Positions 1-7,224 of a stretch of DNA of 17,362 nt are shown one piece after another; positions within the stretch are counted from its first letter, which is position 1, and the number at the start of each line of letters is the position of its first letter. A program made the position numbers and the translations under genes. A model generated the notes under the pieces. That model saw only the letters and a list, made by a program, of their open reading frames with translations. It had not been told where the DNA came from and searched no databases. The stretch comes from CAXMST01 sp035267205. Its GTDB lineage: Bacteria; Actinomycetota; Thermoleophilia; Solirubrobacterales; 70-9. Location of the stretch: NCBI GenBank assembly GCA_035267205.1, contig DATFLZ010000198.1:1-17362 (forward strand), read 5' to 3'.

Positions 1-2
1 TG

Positions 3-1289
3 ATGCGCCTGATCATGCGGCACGCCGCGGTGCTCACCGATCCCGACACCTACAAGCCGACCAACCACGGCCTCTTCGTCGACCTCGGACTGACGCTGCT
101 CGCCCGTCAGCTCGACGCGATGCCGGCCTCCGAGACCTGGGCGGAGCTGGGCCGGGAGCGCTTCGCCGAGACGCTCAACGACCGGGTGGTCGCTGACGAG
201 GGGTTCTGGCTCGAGCACTCGGCCGGGTATCAGATCCTGATCAGCCGCAGCCTTGCTCGCTTTCTCGAGGTGCCCGGCAACGCGACCCCCGAGCTCACCG
301 ACCTGCTGAGGCGCATGCAGGACGTCGTCGGCTGGCTGCGCGCTCCCGACGGGCGGATCCCGCAACTCGGCGACTCCGACCTGAAGCGGGCGCCCAGATT
401 CGCCGAGGTCCGTGCTCGGGACGACCGCGGCGTGCTCGAGCTCGACGACTCCGGGCTGGCGATCGTCAAGGGCGAGGACGGGGGATACCTCGCCGTGATG
501 TCGAGCTACCACTCCGACGCGCACAAGCACTCGGACGCGCTGACCTTCGATCTCTTCGATCGCGACCGGCGCCTGATCACCGACACCGGCCTCTACCACA
601 AGGACAAGGACGAGAACTTCGCCTTCGCCCACTCCGAGCGCGCTCACTCGGTGCTCACGGTGGACGGGGAGCCGTTTCCGCGCGACGGAACGGGAGCCTT
701 CGGGAGCGGCATCGAGCAGACGGGCAAGGGCCACGGCTTTGCGGCGATCCTCGGTACCAATCCGGCCACCGAGGAGCTCGGGGTCGATCACCAGCGGCTG
801 TTCGTGTACGAGCCGGGCCGCGTCCTGGTGATCGTCGACCGGCTGCGCTCCGGCGCGAAGCATCGCTACGCGCGGTTCCTCCAGTTTGCACCGGGGGTCG
901 ACGTGCGGCGCGCCCGCGGCGGAGACGAGTTGCTCGCGCTCTCCGCGCCGGGCTTCAGGGGTGCGGTCACGACCAACGACGCCGGCGGCGAGCGGGTCGA
1001 GCTCGCGCGCGGTGAGCGCGATCCGCTGCGCGGACTGACGTCGCCGTCCTTCCGGCGATGGGTGCCACGGACGACGGCGCGGCTGCGCAGCAAGGGCGCC
1101 GATCTCGACCTGATCACCACGATCACGCTCTCGGGTCGCCCGCTCGAGGCCCGGCTGCCGAAGTGGGAGGGTGAGCGTGGCCCGATCCGGCTCGACCTGA
1201 CAGACGACGGGAAGGCCTACAAGCGCCTCGAGATCACCGAGGAGGAGGACGCCTTCGAGATCGGACTCGTCCGCCGCGCGGATCGCTGA
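3..1289 (+). CDS. Heparinase II/III family polysaccharide lyase, 5'-truncated by window edge
   Basis: 428 residues are visible and the gene almost certainly begins upstream. The family normally has an N-terminal alpha/alpha toroid of several hundred residues, and the conserved Asn-His-Gly of that toroid is already at residues 21-23 (NHGLFVDLGLTLLA). The first ATG at base 3 is therefore probably internal. The C-terminal beta-sandwich carries the family's His-rich block HKHSDALTFDLF (174-185), followed by ITDTGLY (192-198) and HSERAHSVLTVDG (210-222), which match the GHxHxDxLSF / DxGTY / H-N-T-V-x-V-D-G pattern of heparinase II/III proteins. The family cleaves uronic-acid polysaccharides by beta-elimination in the periplasm or outside the cell. 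The actual substrate cannot be told from sequence. The start, and any signal peptide, lie outside the window. The gene ends 34 bp before moaA and looks like the end of an upstream polysaccharide cluster rather than part of the molybdenum block. Confidence 0.85.
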   Translation: MRLIMRHAAVLTDPDTYKPTNHGLFVDLGLTLLARQLDAMPASETWAELGRERFAETLNDRVVADEGFWLEHSAGYQILISRSLARFLEVPGNATPELTDLLRRMQDVVGWLRAPDGRIPQLGDSDLKRAPRFAEVRARDDRGVLELDDSGLAIVKGEDGGYLAVMSSYHSDAHKHSDALTFDLFDRDRRLITDTGLYHKDKDENFAFAHSERAHSVLTVDGEPFPRDGTGAFGSGIEQTGKGHGFAAILGTNPATEELGVDHQRLFVYEPGRVLVIVDRLRSGAKHRYARFLQFAPGVDVRRARGGDELLALSAPGFRGAVTTNDAGGERVELARGERDPLRGLTSPSFRRWVPRTTARLRSKGADLDLITTITLSGRPLEARLPKWEGERGPIRLDLTDDGKAYKRLEITEEEDAFEIGLVRRADR

Positions 1290-1311
1290 CGGCACCGCGA
1301 GGCCACCCGGC

Positions 1312-1317
1312 TACGCT
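1312..1317 (+). promoter_or_regulatory. -10 element (TACGCT) for leaderless moaA
   Basis: TACGCT fits TANNNT and lies exactly six bases before the moaA ATG, so the first base of the start codon would be +1. No Shine-Dalgarno sequence is present. I see no convincing -35 box. Three other genes in the window share this layout. Confidence 0.55.
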
Positions 1318-1323
1318 TCACGC

Positions 1324-2340
1324 ATGAGCCCCGAGCTCAGCCCAGGCGGCACCGAGCCGCTCCTCGACGCCCACGGGCGCCGGATCTCGGACCTGCGGGT
1401 CTCCGTCACGGACCGGTGCAACTTCCGCTGTCAGTACTGCATGCCCGCCGATGGGCTGCCCTGGCTGGAGCGGGACGAGATCCTCAGCTTCGAGGAGATC
1501 GAGCGCCTCGTGCGGCTGCTCGCGACGCTCGGCATCGCCGATGTGCGGCTGACCGGCGGCGAGCCGCTGGTGCGCCGCGACTTCCCGGCGCTGGCGGCGC
1601 GACTGGCGGCGATCGAGCCGATCGAGGATCTCTCGGTGACCACCAACGGCTATCTGCTCGAGCGCGACGCCGACGCCCTTGCAGCCGCGGGGATCGACCG
1701 CATCAACGTCTCGATCGACTCGCTCGCCCGGGACCGCTTCTTCGAGATCACCCGCCGCGATGCGCTGCCGCAGGTGCTGCGCGGCCTCGACGCGATCGCG
1801 GCGCACCCGGAGCTGCGGCCGATCAAGGTCAACGCGGTCGCGATGCGCGATTTCACCGAGGACGAGGTTCTGCGCTTTGCCGACTTCGCCCGCGAGACCG
1901 ACTTCCAGGTCCGCTTCATCGAGTTCATGCCGCTCGACGGGGACGGCGCCTGGACGCCCGACTCGGTGCTCACCGGCGCCGAGATCCGGGCCCTGATCGA
2001 ACGGCGTCACGCCCTGATCGAGCGCGAGCGCGAACCGTCGGCCACCGCCCGCGTCTACCGCTTCGCCGACGGCACCGGCGAGATCGGCTTCATCAACCCC
2101 GTCTCGGAGCCCTTTTGCGCCGACTGCAACCGACTGCGGTTGACGGCCGAGGGAAAGCTGCGCACCTGCCTGTTCAGCGTCCACGAGACCGACCTCCGCG
2201 AGCCGCTCCGCGCGGGGGCGAGCGATGATCAGCTCGCGACGATCATCCGCGACGCGGTCTGGCGCAAGGAGCTCAAGCACCACGTCGGCGAGCCGGGCTT
2301 CCGCCCGCCGGCGCGGACGATGAGCGCGATCGGCGGCTGA
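1324..2340 (+). CDS. moaA: GTP 3',8-cyclase MoaA (molybdenum cofactor biosynthesis)
   Basis: MoaA is a cytoplasmic radical-SAM enzyme that converts GTP to 3',8-cyclo-7,8-dihydro-GTP, the first step of molybdopterin synthesis. The 338-residue length is normal. The radical SAM cluster motif is C32-x3-C36-x2-C39 (CNFRCQYC). The SAM-binding LTGGEP is at 76-81. The second, GTP-binding cluster is C265-x2-C268-x13-C282 (CADCNRLRLT). The essential C-terminal Gly-Gly is present as residues 337-338. All hallmark residues are intact, so the enzyme is probably functional. The ATG at 1324 has no ribosome binding site, and a TACGCT box lies six bases upstream, which points to leaderless translation. No moaC, moaE, mog or moeA gene is in the window, so the rest of the pathway must be elsewhere. 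A molybdoenzyme lies about 1 kb downstream. Confidence 0.97.
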   Translation: MSPELSPGGTEPLLDAHGRRISDLRVSVTDRCNFRCQYCMPADGLPWLERDEILSFEEIERLVRLLATLGIADVRLTGGEPLVRRDFPALAARLAAIEPIEDLSVTTNGYLLERDADALAAAGIDRINVSIDSLARDRFFEITRRDALPQVLRGLDAIAAHPELRPIKVNAVAMRDFTEDEVLRFADFARETDFQVRFIEFMPLDGDGAWTPDSVLTGAEIRALIERRHALIEREREPSATARVYRFADGTGEIGFINPVSEPFCADCNRLRLTAEGKLRTCLFSVHETDLREPLRAGASDDQLATIIRDAVWRKELKHHVGEPGFRPPARTMSAIGG

Positions 2341-2353
2341 CCGGGCCCGGGCG

Positions 2354-2359
2354 TAGGAT
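2354..2359 (+). promoter_or_regulatory. -10 element (TAGGAT) for leaderless DUF1275 gene
   Basis: TAGGAT lies seven bases before the GTG at 2367, which has no Shine-Dalgarno sequence. The spacing fits a transcript that starts at or next to the start codon. Confidence 0.5.
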
Positions 2360-2366
2360 CCGCGGC

Positions 2367-3074
2367 GTGCCGGCCGTGCCCGACCAGCAGCGCGCAGATG
2401 AGGCCCCGGTCAGCGCCCGCACCGTTCGCGCGCTGATCCTGCTGACGATGATCGCCGGGATGATCGATGCCGTCGCGTTCCTCGGCCTCGATCAGGTCTT
2501 CGCGGCGAACATGACCGGCAACGTGGTCCTCCTGGGTCTCGCGATCGGCGGCGCGCCGGCGCTCTCCATCAACGGCCCCGCCGTGGCGCTGGCCGCCTTC
2601 CTCGCGGGCGCCGCGATCGCGGGCCGGGGCGAGCGGCGGGATCAGTCGCGGCACTACTACGTGGTCCGCATGGTTCGCGTAGAGGCCGTCGTGGTCGCGG
2701 CCGCCGCGCTGCTTGCGATCGGTTTCGACCCCGACGACGAGTCGCGGCGGCTCCTGATCATCGCTGTCCTCGCCATGGCGATGGGTGCACGGAACGAGGA
2801 GATCCGCCGGGTGAGAATGCCTGAGTTGCGCACCACGGTCCTGACCCTCGCGATCGCCGGCTTCGCGGCGCATGAGGCCGAGGGGCACCGGCGCGACCGG
2901 GGCGACCGGCTCCGGTTCGTCGGGATCGTGGCGATGGTGATCGGCGCGATCGCGAGCGCGCTCCTGGTGCTCAACGCCGACGTCGTCTGGGCGCTCGTGG
3001 CGATCGCCGCCGCGGAGGTCCTCGCCCTGTTGATGCTTGGCCGCCCGGCGAGGGTCGATAGGGTGCAGGCGTGA
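2367..3074 (+). CDS. DUF1275 (YoaK-like) membrane protein
   Basis: This is a 235-residue, strongly hydrophobic protein with about six predicted membrane segments. They cover roughly residues 22-42, 47-62, 66-86, 105-118, 128-140 and the C-terminal pair at about 187-225. The segment VFAANMTGNVVLLGLA (44-59) matches the conserved N-M-T-G-N motif of DUF1275/YoaK proteins. No biochemical function is established for the family; a transporter-like role is often guessed. The GTG start at 2367 has a TAGGAT box seven bases upstream and no ribosome binding site. The stop overlaps the next start as GTGA (3071-3074), but the next gene also seems to have its own promoter. The loop between TM4 and TM5 (about 140-180) is unusually rich in Arg, Glu and His. 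Confidence 0.85.
   Translation: MPAVPDQQRADEAPVSARTVRALILLTMIAGMIDAVAFLGLDQVFAANMTGNVVLLGLAIGGAPALSINGPAVALAAFLAGAAIAGRGERRDQSRHYYVVRMVRVEAVVVAAAALLAIGFDPDDESRRLLIIAVLAMAMGARNEEIRRVRMPELRTTVLTLAIAGFAAHEAEGHRRDRGDRLRFVGIVAMVIGAIASALLVLNADVVWALVAIAAAEVLALLMLGRPARVDRVQA
3059..3064 (+). promoter_or_regulatory. -10 element (TAGGGT) for the DUF6457 gene, inside the preceding gene
   Basis: TAGGGT lies exactly six bases before the GTG at 3071 and within the last codons of the DUF1275 gene. It would allow leaderless expression of the DUF6457/molybdoenzyme pair independently of read-through. Confidence 0.45.
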
Positions 3075-3298
3075 CCGCAGAGGAGTGGATCGCGGCGTTT
3101 GCGACCTCGGTGGAGGCGGAGGCGCCTGCGCCCGAGGAGATCGAGCGACTCCTGAAGCTGGCCGCGGTCGCCGCACACTCGTCCGAGCGGATCGCGGCGC
3201 CGGTCGCCTGCTGGATCGCCGGCCGGGCCGGGCTCGACCTCGACGAGGCGACCGAGATCGCGGAGGAGATCACCGTGTCGGCGGAGCCCGGGGGCTAG
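3071..3298 (+). CDS. Small DUF6457-like protein (molybdenum-associated)
   Basis: This is a 75-residue, acidic, probably all-helical protein with no membrane segment or cysteine cluster. The stretch from LLKLAAVAAH (27-36) through the run of small residues around A42-P44 into CWIAGRAGLD resembles DUF6457. From memory, DUF6457 is a small actinobacterial family found alone or fused to the molybdenum cofactor guanylyltransferase MobA; I assign it by resemblance without a profile search. Its start overlaps the previous stop by four bases, and its stop lies six bases before the molybdoenzyme ATG, so it is very likely co-translated with that enzyme. This context suggests a role in cofactor insertion or maturation of the oxidoreductase. 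That role is inferred, not shown. Confidence 0.7.
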   Translation: MTAEEWIAAFATSVEAEAPAPEEIERLLKLAAVAAHSSERIAAPVACWIAGRAGLDLDEATEIAEEITVSAEPGG

Positions 3299-3304
3299 CG
3301 GCCG

Positions 3305-5506
3305 ATGGCGACCGAGGAGCGAGTCACCTACTGCCGGATCTGCGAGCCGCTGTGCGGGATGGTCGCGACGGTCACCGACGGCGAGCTGACCAAGCTCCGG
3401 CCCGATCGCGAGCATCCCCTCTCGAAGGGATTCGCCTGTCCGAAGGGGATCGCGATGACCGAGATCCAAAACGATCCGGACCGGGTCACGAGCCCGCTGA
3501 AGCGAGGGCCGGACGGGGAGTTCGAGCGGATCTCGTGGGAGCAGGCGCTCGACGAGATCGGCGAGCGGCTCGGCGTGATCAAGGGCGAGCACGGCGGCGG
3601 CTCGATCGGCTGGTACATGGGCAACCCCGGTGCCTTCTCCTACTCCCACCCGCTCTGGGTCAAGGGGTTCATCGACGGGCTCGGGTCCAAGCACTACTAC
3701 ACGGCCTCGAGCCAGGACGTGTCCAACCGCTTCGCGGCCTCGTCGCTGCTCTACGGGTCGCCCTTCGTGCTGCCGATCCCCGACCTCGAGCGGTGCGAGC
3801 TGCTTCTGGTGGTTGGCGCCAACCCGATGGTCAGCCACGGGAGCGTGATGAGCGCGCCGCGGATCAAGGACCAGCTGCACGCGATCGCCGAGCGCGGTGG
3901 GCGCGTGATCGTCGTTGATCCGCGCCGCACCGAGACCGCTCGCGAGTTCGAGCACGTCTCGCTGCACCCCGACTCGGACGCCTGGCTGCTGCTCTCGCTG
4001 CTCCACGTGATCTTCACCGAGTCGCTCCATGACGCCGGCGCGGCCGCCTTCGAGGCCCGCGGGGTCGAGGGGCTCGAGCGACTCGCCGCCGACTTTCCCC
4101 CGGAGGTGGCAGCGCAGCACACCGGCGTCCCCGCGGACGAGCTGCGCTCGCTCGCCCGTGACATCGCCGCCGCCGACGGCTGCGCGATCTACGGTCGCAC
4201 CGGCTCCTGCCTGGGCCGCAGCGGCACGCTGGTCAGCTTCCTGCTCGATGCGCTCGCGCTCGTCACCGGCAACCTCGACCGTGAGGGCGGCTCGCTGTTC
4301 GGCGACCCGGCGATCCCGTTCGATCGGGTCGCGGAGCTGATCGGCGCCGGCACCTACGGCAAGGTCAGCTCCCGCGTCGGCGGCTTTCCCGAGGTACTGG
4401 GCGCCCTCCCCGCTTCGCTGATGGCGAAGGAGATCACGACGCCGGGCGATGGCCGGATGCGCGCGATGTTCGTCTCCGCCGGCAACCCCGTGCTCAGCGT
4501 TCCGAACGGGCCTGAGCTCGAGGAGGCCATGGAGCAGCTCGAGCTCTGCGTGGCGATCGACCTGTATGTGACCGAGACGTCCAAGCACGCCGACTACGTG
4601 CTGCCCGCGACCACATTCCTGGAGCGGGAGGACTTTCCGCTGCCCTTCCTCTCGCTGTTCACCACGCCCTTCATCCAGATGACCGAGGCGGTGCTCGAGC
4701 CGCGTGGCGAGGCGCGGCAGGAGTGGGAGGTGATCGAGGAGATCGCCGAGCGGGTCGGCATCGTGCCCTCGTCCGTGCTCGGCCTGCGCCTGCTCGGCCG
4801 GGTCGGCGTCAAGGTCTCCCCTCGGCGGCTGGTCGAGACGCTGCTGCGGATCGGCCCGGAGGGGGATCGCTTCGGCCTCAGCCGGGGTGGGCTCAACCCG
4901 GCGAAGCTCCGGGAGAGTCCGCACGGGATCGTGCTCGCGCCGAGCTGGGAGGGCGGCAACCTCCCGGCCAAGCTACGGCACGACGACAAGAAGGTGCACC
5001 TTGATCCGGGCGAGATCGCCGCCGAGGTCCAGCGTCTGCGGCAGCTCGATCCGCGGGATGGCTCGGGCGAGTTCCCCCTGCGGCTGATCGGGCTGCGCGA
5101 GCTGCGCTCGCACAACTCCTGGATGCACAACTCCAAGAAGCTGATGCGTGGCGAGCGGATCCACGCCGCACGGGTCCATCCCGGCGACGCCGAGTCGCGC
5201 GGCATCGCCGAGGGTGACGCGATCCGGGTCACGTCGCCGCACGGCGCGGTCGAGCTGGTCGCGCAGCTGACCGACGAGGTCAAGGCCGGGACGGTCGCCG
5301 TCCCACACGGCTGGGGGCACGCTGGCGGCTGGGAGACCGCGAACGCCGCCGGCGGCGCGAACGTGAACGTCCTCGCCTCCTCCGAGCCCGAGGATCTCGA
5401 GCCGCTCGCCGGGATGGCGCACCTGAACGGCATCCCGGTCCAGCTCGAGCGGCTCGGCGCGCGCTCCGCCGGGGGCGAGCGCACGGCCGAAGCTGCACCC
5501 GCGTAG
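3305..5506 (+). CDS. Molybdopterin-dependent oxidoreductase (DMSO reductase superfamily)
   Basis: This 733-residue protein binds bis-MGD molybdenum (or tungsten) and one [4Fe-4S] cluster. The N-terminal cluster motif is C10-x2-C13-x3-C17 ... C45 (YCRICEPLCGM ... GFACPKG), followed by the usual Mo-binding core. Core landmarks include LLLVVGANPMVSHGS, VIVVDPRRTETA and FVSAGNPVLSVPN. The C-terminal molybdopterin dinucleotide domain begins near residue 595 (LIGLRELRSHNSWMHN) and ends with the VPHGWGH / NVNVLAS block. There is no Tat signal, so the enzyme is probably cytoplasmic. No electron-transfer or membrane subunit is adjacent, which suggests a soluble single-subunit enzyme using a free redox partner. 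The segment expected to supply the metal ligand reads TASSQDVSN (133-141), with no Cys or selenocysteine. The substrate cannot be assigned. The ATG has no strong ribosome binding site and is probably coupled to the gene before it. Confidence 0.93.
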   Translation: MATEERVTYCRICEPLCGMVATVTDGELTKLRPDREHPLSKGFACPKGIAMTEIQNDPDRVTSPLKRGPDGEFERISWEQALDEIGERLGVIKGEHGGGSIGWYMGNPGAFSYSHPLWVKGFIDGLGSKHYYTASSQDVSNRFAASSLLYGSPFVLPIPDLERCELLLVVGANPMVSHGSVMSAPRIKDQLHAIAERGGRVIVVDPRRTETAREFEHVSLHPDSDAWLLLSLLHVIFTESLHDAGAAAFEARGVEGLERLAADFPPEVAAQHTGVPADELRSLARDIAAADGCAIYGRTGSCLGRSGTLVSFLLDALALVTGNLDREGGSLFGDPAIPFDRVAELIGAGTYGKVSSRVGGFPEVLGALPASLMAKEITTPGDGRMRAMFVSAGNPVLSVPNGPELEEAMEQLELCVAIDLYVTETSKHADYVLPATTFLEREDFPLPFLSLFTTPFIQMTEAVLEPRGEARQEWEVIEEIAERVGIVPSSVLGLRLLGRVGVKVSPRRLVETLLRIGPEGDRFGLSRGGLNPAKLRESPHGIVLAPSWEGGNLPAKLRHDDKKVHLDPGEIAAEVQRLRQLDPRDGSGEFPLRLIGLRELRSHNSWMHNSKKLMRGERIHAARVHPGDAESRGIAEGDAIRVTSPHGAVELVAQLTDEVKAGTVAVPHGWGHAGGWETANAAGGANVNVLASSEPEDLEPLAGMAHLNGIPVQLERLGARSAGGERTAEAAPA

Positions 5507-5517
5507 CGGGCCGCCGA

Positions 5518-6303
5518 GTGCTCGACCTCGACACACAGCTGCTGACGCTGGCCGCCGTCGCGGCGCTGATGATCGGAACCTGGCTGTTGAGCCTGCCGTT
5601 GCGGGACGCCTCGATCGTCGACATCGTCTGGGCGCCGGCCTTCGCCGTGATCGCCTGGACCGCCGACGCCGTCGGTCCCGGCGCGGGCGACCGGAGCCTG
5701 CTGATCGCGGTGCTCCTCTCGATCTGGGCGGTGCGGCTCGGTACGTACATCGCGGTGCGCCACGACGGCGAGGACAAGCGCTACGCCGCGATGCGCGAGC
5801 GGCAGGGCTCGGAGCGCTTCGCGATTCGCAGCCTGTTCACCGTGTTCCTGCTGCAGGCCGGGATCGCCTGGGTGGTCTCCGCGCCGGTGCAGGTGGCGGC
5901 GGTCGATCCGACGCCGGCGTCGCTCGGGGCGCTCGCCGTGATCGGCGCCGCGGTCACGCTGTTCGGGATCGCGTTCGAGGCGATCGCCGACCTCCAGCTG
6001 GCACGCTTTCTCGCCAAGAAGGACGAGAGCGGGAAGGCGGTCATGGACGAGGGGCTGTGGCGCTACTCCCGGCATCCGAACTATTTCGGCAACGCGACGT
6101 TGTGGTTCGGGATCTGGCTGATCGCGCTCGAGTCTGGGTCGGCGTGGTGGACGGTGATCGGCCCGATCGTGATGACCTTCTTCCTCCTCAAGGTGAGCGG
6201 CGTTGCCCTCACGGAGAAGAACGTGAAGGGGTCCCGTCCCGGCTACGCCGAGTACATCGAGAGGACCAGCGCCTTCATCCCGCTGCCGCCCAGGTCCGGG
6301 TAG
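5518..6303 (+). CDS. DUF1295 membrane protein (steroid 5-alpha-reductase-like fold)
   Basis: This 261-residue polytopic membrane protein has hydrophobic segments near residues 8-27, 34-48, 60-80, 105-127, 135-152 and 195-228. The conserved C-terminal signature GLWRYSRHPNYFGN (179-192), preceded by the AIADLQLARF helix (156-165), is diagnostic of DUF1295. This family is related to steroid 5-alpha-reductases and isoprenylcysteine methyltransferases, so a reductase or methyl-transfer reaction on a lipid is plausible, but the substrate is unknown. The GTG at 5518 follows the molybdoenzyme stop by 11 bp and shows only weak ribosome binding potential, so it is probably co-transcribed. The next gene codes for a soluble SAM methyltransferase, and DUF1295 genes often sit near lipid-modifying methyltransferases. 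The last codon and stop overlap the likely promoter of that gene. Confidence 0.9.
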   Translation: MLDLDTQLLTLAAVAALMIGTWLLSLPLRDASIVDIVWAPAFAVIAWTADAVGPGAGDRSLLIAVLLSIWAVRLGTYIAVRHDGEDKRYAAMRERQGSERFAIRSLFTVFLLQAGIAWVVSAPVQVAAVDPTPASLGALAVIGAAVTLFGIAFEAIADLQLARFLAKKDESGKAVMDEGLWRYSRHPNYFGNATLWFGIWLIALESGSAWWTVIGPIVMTFFLLKVSGVALTEKNVKGSRPGYAEYIERTSAFIPLPPRSG

Positions 6304-6306
6304 GCT
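6301..6306 (+). promoter_or_regulatory. -10 element (TAGGCT) for the methyltransferase gene, overlapping the DUF1295 stop
   Basis: TAGGCT begins with the TAG stop codon of the DUF1295 gene. Transcription would start near 6313 and give a leader of about 23 bases containing the GGGAGGT ribosome binding site. No clear -35 box is visible. Confidence 0.4.
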
Positions 6307-6323
6307 CAGGCCTCAACGAATAC

Positions 6324-6330
6324 GGGAGGT
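6324..6330 (+). promoter_or_regulatory. Ribosome binding site GGGAGGT fixing the GTG start at 6336
   Basis: This strong Shine-Dalgarno sequence lies five bases before GTG 6336. It decides against the longer open frame that begins at 6057 inside the DUF1295 gene. Confidence 0.8.
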
Positions 6331-6335
6331 CTGAC

Positions 6336-7151
6336 GTGGACGAGCAACGAGCGACGGAGATGAAGAAGGGCGCTCGCGCGACCTGGGCGGCAGGCGATTT
6401 CGACGCGGTGGCGCAGACGATTCTCAGCGCGGGGCGCGGCATCGTCGAACGACTTGCCCCCAGCGCGGGCCAGGACGTGCTCGATATCGCGGCCGGTACG
6501 GGCAACGCGGCGATTCCTGCGGCCGAGCAGGGAGCCCGCGTGGTGGCCTCGGATCTCACGCCCGAGCTGTTCGAGGCCGGCCGGGCCAACGCCGAGCGCG
6601 CCGGGGTCGAGATCGAATGGGTGGAGGCCGATGCGGAGGCGCTTCCCTTCGACGACGCCTCGTTCGACTTCGTCCTCTCCACGTTCGGGATCATGTTCGC
6701 GCCGCGGCACCCGGTCGCGGCCGCCGAGGCTGCGCGGGTCTTGCGCCCGGGTGGTCGCCTCGGATTCTGCTGCTGGAGGCCGGAGGGCAACATCGGCGCA
6801 TTCTTCAAGACGATCGGCGCGCATCTGCCGCCGCCGCCCGAGGACGTGGTGCCCCCGCCGATGTGGGGTGTCCCCGGGCACGTCGAGAAGCTGTTCGACG
6901 GTTCCGGGATCGAGCTCGAGTTCATCGAGGAGGAGGTCACGTTCGACTACGGGACGCCGGAGGAGGCGTTCGAGTTCTACGCCGAGCACTTCGGCCCGCT
7001 GGTGATGGCCCGGGCCGCCCTCGACGACGACGCCTGGGCGGCGCTGCGCGCCGACCTAATCGCGATGTACGAGCGCGAGTCGGAGCCCGTCGACGACGGG
7101 ATCCGACTGCGCGGCGAATACCTGACGACGGTCGGGACCAAGCGGGGCTGA
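6336..7151 (+). CDS. Class I SAM-dependent methyltransferase (UbiE-like fold)
   Basis: This 271-residue soluble protein has a canonical SAM-binding core. Motif I is VLDIAAGTGNAAIPAA (48-63), the acidic end of beta-2 is ASDLTPELFEAGR (71-83), the motif around D99 reads EADAEALPFDDASFDFVLSTFGIMF split over 97-121, and the post-motif loop VLRPGGRLGF is at 135-144. This pattern fits the Methyltransf_11 / UbiE type, which methylates small molecules such as quinones, lipids or metabolites. The C-terminal region (about 170-271), with its Pro-rich stretch PPPPEDVVPPP, is variable in the family and probably sets the substrate, which I cannot name. The GTG start at 6336 is supported by a strong Shine-Dalgarno sequence. 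The candidate promoter TAGGCT overlaps the upstream stop codon. Its closeness to DUF1295 hints at a shared lipid or terpenoid pathway, but this is only context. Confidence 0.9.
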   Translation: MDEQRATEMKKGARATWAAGDFDAVAQTILSAGRGIVERLAPSAGQDVLDIAAGTGNAAIPAAEQGARVVASDLTPELFEAGRANAERAGVEIEWVEADAEALPFDDASFDFVLSTFGIMFAPRHPVAAAEAARVLRPGGRLGFCCWRPEGNIGAFFKTIGAHLPPPPEDVVPPPMWGVPGHVEKLFDGSGIELEFIEEEVTFDYGTPEEAFEFYAEHFGPLVMARAALDDDAWAALRADLIAMYERESEPVDDGIRLRGEYLTTVGTKRG

Positions 7152-7158
7152 CCCCGGC

Positions 7159-7169
7159 GGACCGTCCGG
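7159..7169. promoter_or_regulatory. Palindrome CGGACCGTCCG upstream of the gnd operon
   Basis: Two 5-bp arms meet around one central base. It lies just after the methyltransferase stop and could be an operator or weak terminator stem. In DNA this G+C-rich, chance is a real alternative. Confidence 0.25.
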
Positions 7170-7187
7170 TTCACGGCCAGATCACAC

Positions 7188-7197
7188 GACCGGTCGC
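7188..7197. promoter_or_regulatory. Perfect 10-bp palindrome CGACCGGTCG upstream of the gnd operon
   Basis: This is a symmetric site about 70 bp before the gnd start. Its first eight bases (CGACCGGT) recur at 7231-7238. The pairing suggests a possible regulator site, but no regulator gene is in the window. Confidence 0.3.
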
Positions 7198-7224
7198 GGC
7201 TGTGAAAGGCTGCGCTGTGGGCGA

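Noticed and set aside
1318..2283. 321-codon open frame on the minus strand
   Set aside because: It is antisense to moaA, whose cysteine motifs and C-terminal Gly-Gly are all intact.
2341..2350. Palindrome CCGGGCCCGG after moaA
   Set aside because: It has no loop, so it cannot form a good RNA hairpin, and such G/C-only palindromes are expected by chance here.
2657..4924. 755-codon open frame on the minus strand
   Set aside because: It runs antisense to the DUF1275, DUF6457 and molybdoenzyme genes, which have clear family motifs. The translation is Arg/Asp/Gly-rich without domain features, a typical shadow of high-GC coding DNA.
6057..6335. In-frame 5' extension of the methyltransferase gene
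   Set aside because: It overlaps the conserved end of the DUF1295 gene, and a strong ribosome binding site precedes GTG 6336.
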